64,000 bases of DNA. Source: Sabethes cyaneus. Taxonomy: Eukaryota; Arthropoda; Insecta; Diptera; Culicidae. The notes under the pieces are model-generated. The model had not been told where the DNA came from, did no database searches, and was given only the letters and a program-made list of their open reading frames with translations. Of this stretch, positions 45,893-55,743 are shown piece by piece. Every line of letters starts with the position of its first letter. Within the stretch, counting starts at the first letter, position 1. The position numbers were made by a program, and so were the translations under genes. The stretch is taken from NCBI RefSeq assembly GCF_943734655.1, contig NC_071354.1, positions 70,391,544-70,455,543 on the forward strand, read 5' to 3'.

Positions 45893-46600
45893 TTCCAGCA
45901 GCACTATTGGTCTTTAATTTTCCGATTTCTTGCCAAATCTTTTCGAGATCAGAAGCAGGGAAGCTTTCATCGCTTTTTGGCGCTGGTAATTTCCATTACA
46001 GCTGGTAATGTTATATCACCATTGAAATGATCGTCAAAGAACTGCTCCCACCTGCCAATCACCTCGCGTTCATTTGTGATCAAGTTTCCCTCCTCGTCCC
46101 TACACATATCAGGTTTCGCTATGTATCTTTTATGAGGATGGTTCACCACTGGTTCACATTAGTTCAATGGTTATTTTGATTCTTCACGACATCTGTCCCC
46201 CATCTGATGCTATTTCCTCCTCAGAATCGAGGTCAATTCATTCCGCACTCGTCAATACTCGACTAAATTCTTCCTCGCGTCAATGTTTAGATAGTATTTC
46301 CAAGCTCTTTTTTCCTCGCCATCGCTTGCTGACATTCCCCGTCCAACCAATCATTTCGTGGACTCGCGGCTTCTTCACCTATCACCACGGTTGTTGCCTT
46401 ATTGACGACCGAGTGTATTCTGTTCCATTTGTCTGCGAGGGTCGAAGCACCTTGCTTCATAGAGGATGGTAGTGTTTTATCCAATAACCTCTCGTAATTA
46501 TGGAAAACTTGCAGGTTTTCTAATTTCAACAAGAACCTCGTCCGAAATTTATCTATGCGAAGTTTATTGGTCATCTCGTGCTAGCAGAAAACCAAACCGG

Positions 46601-47369
46601 CCACGGATGCAGAGCATAGTGGCCTAAAATCGCGCTCGGACGTTGTACAACAAAGTTCTGACGAAGTATTACGCATATTGACCTGTGGACATGGTTGCCA
46701 CATGCACAGATTATTTTGTGTTTGACAGATATTTGAAAGATATCGCCTGTACAGAAACTGTATGCATAGATTTTCGCCAATTACACAGATTGAACAGCTA
46801 TTTTAGCTTTTCAATGAGAGTGAAAGAGACAGAAAGAGATGCAGGATTTCGTGTAGCTAGAAAGGCATAATATCTATGTGACCACATCCCAAAGAGATGC
46901 CTTCAGTAAATTTAGTTGTTCTTAACTGATAAGTTATTACTTACGTCGTTCTTTGCTTCGGTTTTTTAGTGGTGCTGGCTTGCAAGGCCCCCACAGTATC
47001 AACCTCCACAGTATCGTCAAAGGACCAAGGTAGCTCAAAAGAGCGCTCCTTGTCTGTCAGCATACAATCTTGGTTTCCACCGGGGTTGGTTACCCCATCT
47101 CCAGCGAGGTTGCTCGAATATATCAAAGCTCACAAAGGCCCTGTGGAGTTTTGGCTTGCTGTCACTGTAACTAAGAGACACTTCACTAGTACCGTAATAA
47201 CGTGGTGGACTTAGTTCAAAAAGTCCCCAATCTACCTAATTGTCCGCAATTTCGCGCAATCGTGAAATATAGGGCAATCGTCAAATGGAAGCAGAAAAAG
47301 AGGGGCCAGGTGACTCGGTAGCCTCCCAGGTACCCTCTCCCCGGCCAGGTAACCTCCCACTTGGCCTCG
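46601..47369. other. No gene identified; one unassigned minus-strand frame
   Basis: A 61-codon minus-strand frame (47126-46941) includes DGVTNPGGNQDCMLTDKE and a Lys-rich end. It looks protein-like but I cannot place it, and it has no start context or continuation. The bases 47300-47365 have short CCAGGTAACCTCCC-like repeats leading into the hexamer array. Confidence 0.3.
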
Positions 47370-48173
47370 AGGACGTGGACGTGGACTTGGACGTGGACGT
47401 GGACGTGGACGTGGACATGGACGTGGACGTGGACGTGGACGTGGACGTGGACGTGGACGTGGACGTGGACGTGGACGTGGACGTGGACGTGGACGTGGAC
47501 GTGGACGTGGACGTGGACGTGGACGTGGACGTGGACGTGGACGTGGACGTGGACGTGGACGTGGACGTGGACGTGGACGTGGACGTGGACGTGGACGTGG
47601 ACGTGGACGTGGACGTGGACGTGGACGTGGACGTGGACGTGGACGTGGACGTGGACGTGGACGTGGACGTGGACGTGGACGTGGACGTGGACGTGGACGT
47701 GGACGTGGACGTGGACGTGGACGTGGACGTGGACGTGGACGTGGACGTGGACGTGGACGTGGACGTGGACGTGGACGTGGATGTGGACGTGAACGTGGAC
47801 GTGAACGTGGACGTGGGCGTGGGCGTGGGCGTGGGCGTGGGCGTGGGCGTGGGCGTGGACGTGGACGTGGACGTGGACGTGGACGTGGACGTGGACGTGG
47901 ACGTGGACGTGGACGTGGACGTGGACGTGGACGTGGACGTGGACGTGGACGTGGACGTGGACGTGGACGTGGACGTGGACGTGGACGTGGACGTGGACGT
48001 GGACGTGGACGTGGACGTGGACGTGGACGTGGACGTGGACGTGGACGTGGACGTGGACGTGAACGTGGACGTGAACGTGGACGTGGACGTGGACGTGGAC
48101 GTGGACGTGGACGTGGACGTGGACGTGGGCGTGGACGTGGACGTGGACGTGGACGTGGACGTGGACGTGGACG

Positions 48174-48209
<36 letters not shown>

Positions 48210-48668
48210 TGGACGTGGACGTGGGCGTAGACGCGGGCGTGGACGTGGACGTGGACGTGGACGTGGACGTGGACGTGGACGTGGACGTGGACGTGGACGT
48301 GGACGTGGACGTGGACGTGGACGTGGACGTGGACGTGGACGTGGACGTGGATGTGGACGTGGACGTGGACGTGGACGTGGGCGTGGATGTGGACGTGGAC
48401 GTGGACGTGAACGTGGACGTGGGCGTGGGCGTGGGCGTGGGCGTGGGCGTGGGCGTGGGCGTGGGCGTGGGCGTGGGCGTGGGCGTGGGCGTGGGCGTGG
48501 GCGTGGGCGTGGGCGTGGGCGTGGACGTGGACGTGGACGTGGACGTGGACGTGGACGTGGACGTGGACGTGGACGTGGACGTGGACGTGGACGTGGACGT
48601 GGACGTGGACGTGGACGTGGACGTGGACGTGGATGTGGACGTGGACGTGATTGTGAACGTGGACGTTC
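47370..48668. repeat. (GGACGT)n hexanucleotide array, 1.3 kb
   Basis: About 210 units of GGACGT with clustered variants: seven GGGCGT units near 47811-47856, about 17 GGGCGT units near 48418-48522, five GGACGA units near 48175-48206, and scattered GAACGT and GGATGT units. Both GGGCGT blocks are preceded by the same variant string (GGATGT, then GAACGT, then GGACGT), suggesting a duplicated block. Long open frames on both strands (Val-Asp, Arg-Pro, His-Val, Trp-Thr dipeptides) exist only because the unit length is divisible by three, and are not called as genes. Every unit contains a CpG. Confidence 0.97.
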
Positions 48669-48814
48669 ATCAACTAAATCCAAACATACAATTGAACGGT
48701 GATTCAAACATTCGAAATAAACTATTCCAACTGTCACATGACTTCTTATTACATTTACATATATAATATATAAGTATTTACAATGTTAAATCGTTGTTGG
48801 GCAAAACGAATTCT

Positions 48815-49313
48815 AAATATTTGTATCCGTCTTTCCCGACTTGGATACCATTTTTTCAAACTTCAATAACTTTTTAGAGAATATTCAAAAATTCACCAGA
48901 CTTCCAATGGATATTCAGCGAAGGATCGAACTAACGCAATGTCATCGTTTTCTTATTTTGTCGGACGTGGACAAAATCATCCTGGGCATCCTGAAAAATG
49001 ACGATTACTTGAATCAATCATTTTTCTTGTCAACGGCCAGGCCGTGTACCGCAGAGAGAATTCCAAGGAATCAAATGGAACCATAAAAAAACCTAATTCC
49101 ATCAAACTCCTTGAAATCAAGGGGAAGGAAGAAAGCGTGGACCTCCCGTACCAAACGCTTCCCATATCCATAGATAATGATTTATTTACAGTCGTTGGGA
49201 GTATCTTTACTAATAAAGGTTACGTGATACTCCTCAGCGTTGAACTAATGGCATTTAGACCAGAAGCCAGGCTGCAATTGGCCAAGGATATAACGCCTTA
49301 TTTCGCTCTCTGA
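48815..49313 (+). pseudogene. Unidentified coding region with one frameshift
   Basis: The first frame (from just after a stop near 48814 to about 49028) gives protein-like sequence such as LDTIFSNFNNFLENIQKF, LPMDIQRRIELTQCHRF and SDVDKIILGILKNDDYLNQS. After a shift of one frame it continues as LVNGQAVYRRENSKES, EIKGKEESVDLPYQTLPISI and TNKGYVILLSVELMAFRPEA, ending ITPYFAL and a stop at 49313. Composition is balanced and unlike the neighbouring repeats. An AATAAA lies 50 bases beyond the stop. No start codon or upstream exon was found. I do not recognise the family. It may be the last exon of a gene, a transposon gene or another integrated sequence. Confidence 0.45.
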
Positions 49314-49363
49314 AAATAGATTAGTTTGCCAAAAATATTAGTTAACATTATATAATACTTGAA

Positions 49364-49369
49364 AATAAA
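49364..49369 (+). promoter_or_regulatory. Possible polyadenylation signal AATAAA
   Basis: AATAAA sits 50 bases after the stop codon of the unidentified coding region. In A/T-rich DNA such a hexamer is common by chance, so its value depends on whether that region is transcribed. Confidence 0.3.
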
Positions 49370-49379
49370 GTCGCGTGGT

Positions 49380-50520
49380 TTAATGGTTGCCTAAAACTAC
49401 ATTTGTAAGGTTAGGAACTGAAAACCGAAGCATTGTTTTTTAAATGATTTATTAGCTATTCAATTCACACACAAATTTAAATCGCTTAACGCATTTTTTC
49501 TTTGTTTTGCTTGTGAATTTCACAACTGCGCTGCTAACAATCAGCAGTTTAATTAAAAAGTGTTCATTCAGTCTATAGAAACATTTCCCATCATTGATTT
49601 GCGTCCAAAAATGTTTGTTTAGAAATATGACAAGTGTCCGTCTTTACCACCCTTCTGTACCGCACATGGCGCAAACGATTACGCTGTTTTTAAAATTAGA
49701 AGGGGTTGTGTCTCAGGACATAAAGGTAGGCTTTGCGTACGAATGTATACATCTATAGGTACAGTCACTTTCCTTGATATTGGTACTAGGACCCTTTCTA
49801 TAGATTTCGTATAAAGATATCAAATTATTTTGTCGAAATGTATATTACAAACCGATACTTCGATAGCAATTTAACGATTCAATCTATAATAGAAGTCTAC
49901 CTGTATTTTCAGTGACTTGTCTTGAAATAGCGATGCGTAGCTACCGGCGATTTTCATAGTCAACATTCAGTAAATAATATGTAAATGTACTCAACTAATG
50001 TTGTGGTCCTGTAGGCTAGAAGAAATTTGAGAGTGTTTAGAGTATAGAAACGAACTAACTTCTGTTTCTGTCTTTTAACGAGGTAAGAAATAAACGCTTT
50101 ATCGAAAACCCAATGGAGGAGAAAAGATAATCACTGGATATTTATGTTTTCCAAACTCGCTGTTTATAGCCTAGTAGTTATCAGCACAGAAACAATCTTC
50201 AGTTGATGTTTTTTGAATCACTGCTCAAAAATATCATAGAACGCATTTAAATTGTGGATTTAAATCATATTATTTTGAGTCAACAATTTAACAAAATCAA
50301 AAACAAAACTACTGCTGTCCCGTTACCTTACAGAAAACAAAGATTGTTTTTATTACCAACCCTTTTCCCACGTTGAAGACATTTTACCGGTTCGGTCCCT
50401 TTTTATCAGTAGCACATCCTTGTTACAACACAATACATTCCCTTTTCAATACTTTTCCAATGAAATGGCAAACTTGCGCATACATATAGAATTATGTTAC
50501 AACCAAAAACTACAATTTTA
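49380..50520. other. A/T-rich DNA, no gene recognised
   Basis: No coding motif, inverted-end element or tandem array was found in this stretch. Confidence 0.4.
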
Positions 50521-50810
50521 GCGCACTTTTCCAACACAGATATCAAATTCGCCTAGGTTTAATCGTCATAAATCGCCCTAAATAATTTGCGATCTGTTGG
50601 AACAAGAAGTTTTTATCATTTTTTCTGGCACACTTCCCCAACACAGATATACAATCGCGGTTGTAAGAAATTTGGTTGGGACGAGGAGAATTTGTCCACT
50701 TTTACTGGCGTACTTTCCAAGCAAAATCATCAAATTAGTCTAGGTTTAATCGTGGTAAAGAATCTTCGTCCTGTTGGGACGGGAAGACTGTCACTTTTCT
50801 AAAAAGTAAG
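50521..50810. repeat. Degenerate ~100-bp tandem repeat, about three units
   Basis: Units share CACTTTTCCAACACAGATAT, CTAGGTTTAATCGT and CTGTTGGGACG-like stretches near 50522, 50629 and 50715, with strong divergence and indels. A related scrap (GTCACTTTTGCCTAACACAG) lies near 55770. No coding potential. Confidence 0.6.
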
Positions 50811-53040
50811 TAATCGGAATCGCAGTAAACGAATGGTGTATTTACTGTCGTCCCTGCCTGTGAAGCAAGCCGATCACGAATAAAATGTATGGGGACATTT
50901 GATTTTGAAATTTTAATTTCACTAAACCATCACTATCTAAACCATGAAAATTCTTTCATAATTGGCAGAGCTGTTAGCGTTAATTTTTTTTCGTATTTTC
51001 GTGACAGAAACTAGAATCAAAATTATGGAATGACACGCTGCAGTTTGTATAGTTCAAAGTTTTACCTCGAAGTTAAGCTGACAACAGCGATTTCAATAAT
51101 ATGCGACGCTGGAACTTTGAGATACTATTAAAGGCTTTTGTAAACCGAAGCTAGGGTACGGGACGGTATTTTCAGCCTATTGCTAAATTAGTAAATTCAG
51201 CTTATCTTTCTCTTCCGCAAAATAAAGACTTTGCTTATATATAACTTTAATGTGTTATAACTATTTTCTTAAAAATGTAAGTAATCTGCCGTTTTTTATT
51301 AAATGAACATTAAAGCCACGTGTTTTTCCACTGAAGAAATAGAAGCAATCGCTTAATAGGGTGAAATTTGATCTTCCGCCCTAGTTACCCTAGCCTACTC
51401 CTCGATCCGTCTCTGTTCGGTCAGTTTCGCCTATAACGCACAAGTTCGGGTGTGTGAAAAAACATTTCCACTTGAATATTTATTCATAATGCATATTTTG
51501 GCGGGCTCCTGGTTTACTCGCAAGATCCTCCGTTACTTTTAGATTCAAATAAACAACAGAACGAAATAATATTTAGTCACTTTCGAGTGTCGGATGCGGG
51601 TGGAATTGACGTTTTGGATAGGCTTCAGCACCGTCAGGGCGTCAATGAGTTATGTTTATGGCACCGCACCAGGCCGCAGCGCGGAGGCGTGCTGACAAAT
51701 TTGTTGCCGCACACAACGGGCAATGCTTATCGTGGGCTTTCGTTGCTGCAGTGGAAATGTCTGGAAGTTTTGTGAAATCCGTAGGGAATACGTCGTCGGC
51801 GGAAGTGAGCCCACCGAAATGTGGGTAGTACTCTCTTGTAGGTGGTGAATACATGCACGATGCTGGTAGCAATAATTCTTCAGAAAGCTCTCTTAAGAGT
51901 GCGCTTGTATGGTACAACCTTACAGGAATGTAGTTTAAAGGAAATCCAGCAGTTCGCCTAAAAGTGCTTACAGACTCACTCGATGAGCTTGTAGAACAAC
52001 ACCATCAACGAATCGTCTGGTACTGCATGGAAAATTGCAAAAGGCGTATTCTGAGGAGGAGAATAAAATTCAGCCTCGCACAATGCTTTCGAGAATCCCA
52101 AGAAAGTATCCCCAGCTACGCGGGCGTTTCTGCGAGCTGGACTTACATTCCAAAGCCGGAAGCATGCCGAGAGCAAGTGTACTCCGGTTAATAGTACCTT
52201 CATCATACAGACGGCACTCTATCGCATCACGCCGGCGACGACAATGTTTGCCATTGCTGTGAGTGCTTGTATGGAATCAAATGAAAACATGATTTATTCG
52301 ACAACAATGTTTCGGAGTTGTTTATGAGACTGAACCGGGGGGCCTGGCCGTGCCGTACCGCTTCTCACTTTACTACCATCGCAGTTGCTTCTTGCTTGGA
52401 AAATTTTCCGGAAGGATGACTGCGGCGCACCCAGCGCAGGCAATGAGCGCCCCAATAAAGGATGGCCTTCGGGCGGAATTTTATGGCACCCAGCGATGTT
52501 GCCTGCTGCCGACTGGATAAAGACGAATTCAGTGCTGCTGCACTATTGCTGCTTCAGCTCCTGCTGCTGCTGCTGCTGCTGCTGCTGTACATAAACCAGT
52601 ATTTGGTAGCAATAATTTCATTAGGGCGGGGGACGCCCGTTGGTAGCGCCTCACATAATGCCGGAATGATTCGTTCCAGGCTATCGGCAAGCTTTAGCTA
52701 TGCTATGCTTACAATGTCGAGTGTAGGAAAACTTCGGGTGCTCAAGCATTGATCCACACTGTTTGCACTGATGATGAAAGCTTCAAAGGGAGGTTGTAAA
52801 TTTGGATTATATAGCTTGGAAAACATTTGAATAGCTTGACTGATAGTTAGTTTGCAACACTAGCGAAAATGAATGCCGGAACTCATAGCAAACGTTTATT
52901 CGGAAGCTGCTTGGCGTCAGCATTTTTTTCTTTATTAATAATAAAATTTATAACAGCTCTATTTGGAATATATTTATCCTCTAATCGACAAAACATTTAT
53001 TAGTAGCAGATCATTGAAATCAAGAAAGCATTCATTTATA
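50811..53040. other. Unique DNA, no gene recognised; one (CTG)9 run
   Basis: A perfect (CTG)9 microsatellite lies at 52561-52587. Frames of 60-95 codons near 51.6-52.7 kb overlap on both strands and carry no motif. No transposon ends were found. Confidence 0.45.
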
Positions 53041-53204
53041 ATTAACTAGCTGACCCGACAAACTTCGTATTGCCACAAATTAACCTGTGTTGTACATAAA
53101 TCATGAAACTCGGATGATCTTTGTCACAATCTCGAGTTTTGCAAGTTTCTGAGGAGTTCAACCTTAGATGATTCATTTTGGCAGTTACGTAACTATGAAA
53201 GCAT

Positions 53205-53503
53205 CCCAGGTAACCAATGAGCATCGCCAATGCTATTCAAATATAGGCCAATAAGCATTTAAGTCGCCTTAAATGCTACTTAAATGCTATTTTGGCAAAA
53301 TATACAGCTACTTTACTGATTACCTTCTTATAGTGCTGACAATGCTAATTTACAGCTAATTACCGACACGAAGAATTTGAATACAATTTTGGATGCCAAT
53401 TTACAACACCTATGCAGTCAAAAAGCTAATATACAACAACGTGCAGTATAAAATGCCAGATACGCTCATTTGCTGCTTATGTTAATGCTTATTTGTTACC
53501 TGG
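53205..53503 (+). mobile_element. ~299-bp MITE with CCCAGGTAACCAATRAGC ends, copy 1
   Basis: The left end CCCAGGTAACCAATGAGCAT faces an inverse end (read inward CCAGGTAACAAATAAGCAT). The interior contains AATGCTACTTAAATGCTATT, ATTTACAGCTAATTACCGA and TATGCAGTCAAAAAGC. All of these recur in inverse orientation in the copy at 63331-63627. It lies inside the AGCTGACCC element. Target-site duplication not resolved. Confidence 0.88.
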
Positions 53504-54049
53504 AATGGATAGTTTAATATACAAATTTGCAATTTTTCCTCACAGTAAAGTAGAAAACAACTCCCCTGTCCCCTCATTGTATAGCCAGAAAGCGGATAGT
53601 AATATTCGCCATGATTGTACAACATTACACCGAATATCATTTTGCGAAAAACCTTAAGCGGAATATACCATTTCACGGAAAACTTTTTTGTGGAAAGTAC
53701 CATTTCGCGATCCTCTCCTTACTCGCTGTCGCTCGTTCCAGGAAACCCAGGAAGACCTAGGAAATCAAATAAACCTAGACAGTAGTGATTTCTGCTGGGC
53801 GTTGCCCCCCCCCCGTAGTGAGCGGCGCTTCCGACGACGGGTCGCTGGCAACACTCGCGGCCATCTCGTCCTGAATGATCTAGTGTTACTATAGATAGTT
53901 TTTGTGGTCGTGTTATTGACTAATGTTTTATGGAAGAGATTCGAATTTCTCGAGTTCGATTAGTTTTTGAGTTTCGCAAAAATTTCTGTTTTATTTGTAT
54001 GAGAGTCCATATCCCCCTACCACAGGGGTGAGAGGTCTCTAACTATCAT

Positions 54050-54680
54050 AAAATAAATTCAAGAAACAAAAATCTCCCACATGCCAAATTTGGTTCCATT
54101 TGCTTGATTAGTTCTCGAGTTATGAGGAAATTTGTATTTCATTTGTATAGGAGCCCCTCCCCCCCCCCTCCTAAAGTGGGGAGGGGTCCCAATTCATCAT
54201 AGAAAAAATTCTTACCTCCGAACACACCCACGTGCCAAATTTGGTTCTATTTGCTTGATTAGTTCTCGAGTTATGAGGAAATTTGTATTTCATTTGTATG
54301 GGAGCCCCTCCTCTTAAAGTGGGGAGGGGTCCTAATTCATCATAGAAAAAAAATTTGTCTCCAAAAACACCCACATGCCAAATTGGGTTCCATTTGCTTG
54401 ATTATTTCTCGAGTTATGAGGAAATTTGTATTTCATTTGAATGGAAGCCCCTTCTCTTAAAGGGGAGAGGAGTCATAATTCCCCTTCTAAAGTGGGGAGA
54501 GGTCTCAATTTACCATAGAATAAATTCTTGTCTCCAAAAACACCCACATGCCTAATTTTGTTCTATATGCTTGATTAGTCCTCGAGTTATGCAGAAATTT
54601 GTGTTTCATTTGTATGGGAGCCCCCCCTCTTAGTGGGGGGAGGAGTCTCTAACCATCACTAAAACCTTTCCTGGCCCCAA
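54050..54680 (+). repeat. Tandem ~150-bp satellite, four units
   Basis: Units contain CACATGCCAAATTTGGTTCC, TTGATTAGTTCTCGAGTTAT, GAGGAAATTTGTATTTCATT, TGGGAGCCCC and a variable C/G-run. These are the reverse complement of the array at 5560-6240. Unit spacing is 143-163 bases. Confidence 0.85.
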
Positions 54681-54809
54681 AAACCTCTACATGCAAATTT
54701 TCACGCCGATTAGATCAGTAGTTTCTGATTCTATGATTCTGGAACATACGGACAGACAGACAGACAGAAATCCTTCTGTATAGGTATAGATTAACTGAGG
54801 GCCCAACTT

Positions 54810-55525
54810 TGCTCTGGATTCGAAACTAACGTGAGTGATTATACGTACTGTGTGATACTGGTAGAGTTAAATATATAAAAACCATAAATATATATGCAGG
54901 TTCCAGATATGACCGCACGATTAATGAAAGACTACTTAAGGCAGAGTTTTGCTTTAGAACCTTCAATATTAAAAAAATCTTCAATATTAACTCTGTGTGT
55001 AAATATGGTTGTTGCGAACGTGACTGCCAACTTCGCCACCGGACGTGCATAGATGTCGCAGAGCATCCTGACTATACTCTGGCGTCATTACTCGATGATT
55101 CTCCCTTACAGCGAGCAATTCCTTGGCAGACTGGGATCAGCAATGACAACAATGTCCCCTAGAGCTATTGTTTTGATGTTTGTAAACCACTTAGACCTTC
55201 TCGTTATCTCTGAAAGTGTTCCCAAAATTGGTCAGCCATCACCTGAGATGCCCGCCAACCCTGCCGTAGAGTGACTCTACTAGCATTCAAAGGGAGAAGT
55301 AGTTTTGTTCCGTTCGACAAGCTCAACTAGAAGGGATTCGGAATTAGCGTCAAAGACTAATCATCATCGGTCACAATGTGCGTTAGGGTGCGACCGTTGT
55401 TGGTGTTCTCCATCAAAGCAAGCAGGTTTGACAGAACTTCTTCGAAAAGCAGATGGTAGACAGATTCTTTTGTACGCTGCGGATAAGCCGCTCCCAACTA
55501 CCGCCCATGTTAGATGTCAATAATG
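54810..55525 (-). pseudogene. BEL/Pao retrotransposon remnant (integrase C-terminal region)
   Basis: On the minus strand, from about 55515 downwards, pieces read HMGGSWERLIRSVQKNLST, then WRASQVMADQF (about 55245), RGDIVVIADPSLPRN (about 55160), GRIIE, and YARPVAKLAV (about 55040). This is the conserved order at the C-terminus of BEL/Pao Pol proteins (MGGSWERLVRSVK ... WR-AQ-LADQFW ... GDVVII-D...PRN-WP-GRI ... RP--KLAVL). Stops and frameshifts interrupt it. The A/T-rich sequence below 55030 could include a decayed LTR, but no matching second LTR is in the window. Confidence 0.82.
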
Positions 55526-55612
55526 AAATGGAGGTCCAACTTTGGGAATTTTGTCACTTTGTGGCGTGCTTCCCGAGCAGAGGCATTAAAGTGGACTGCG
55601 TTTAGTCTATAG

Positions 55613-55735
55613 CAGCGGTTCCCAACCTTTTTTCGGTTCGCGTACCCCCTGACGGATTTCCCTATACTGTTCTGCAGCGAACTGAAGTTTTGGCGAACCC
55701 CTGGGGGTTCGCGAACCCCCATTTGGGAACCGCTG
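55613..55735. mobile_element. 123-bp hAT-type MITE with 8-bp duplication
   Basis: Ends are CAGCGGTTCCCAA and its exact inverse. GTCTATAG stands on both sides (55605-55612 and 55736-55743). The CAGNGGTTCCCAA terminus and the 8-bp duplication are standard for hAT elements. The interior has a further inverse pair around GGTTCGCG and CGCGAACC. No coding capacity. Confidence 0.95.
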
Positions 55736-55743
55736 GTCTATAG

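Larger units (their letters stand above)
42836..46600 (-). pseudogene. RTE-clade retrotransposon copy A, broken by two later insertions
   Basis: Reading down the minus strand: 46574-46287 has KWNRIHSVVNKATTVVIGEE and WLDGECQQAMARKKE. 46149-45967 has DEEGNLITNEREVIGRWEQF. Then comes EIGKLKTNSAAG at about 45915. The same element resumes at 43678 with AAGKDRHAAEFYK, then SGVDCCNYRGNTLN, VDFKAAYDIIECEQLWQI (about 43350) and, beyond a SINE, FLAFADDFNVIT (about 42885). This is the normal RTE order from the linker into the reverse transcriptase. Many stops and frameshifts are present. The gap between 45906 and 43678 is filled by RTE copy B. Confidence 0.85.
53048..54789. mobile_element. Satellite-bearing interspersed element starting AGCTGACCCGAC
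   Basis: It starts AGCTGACCCGACAAACTTCG and ends with (GACA)n-like CGGACAGACAGACAGACAG followed by GTATAG. ATTAACT stands directly on both sides (53041-53047 and 54790-54796), a likely 7-bp target duplication. Inside are a MITE (53205-53503), unique sequence and four satellite units (54050-54680). This layout (TAGCTGACCC start, internal ~150-bp units, GACAGACAG then TATAG end) is common in insect genomes, but I do not assign a class. No coding frame was recognised. Confidence 0.6.

Noticed and set aside
47216..48766. 485-501 codon frames over the GGACGT array
   Set aside because: Same cause: Val-Asp, Arg-Pro and His-Val repeats from a hexamer, with no non-repeat domain attached.
51587..52262. 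Cluster of 60-90 codon frames on both strands
   Set aside because: All frames overlap with no motif, no shared family and no start context. They are probably chance.
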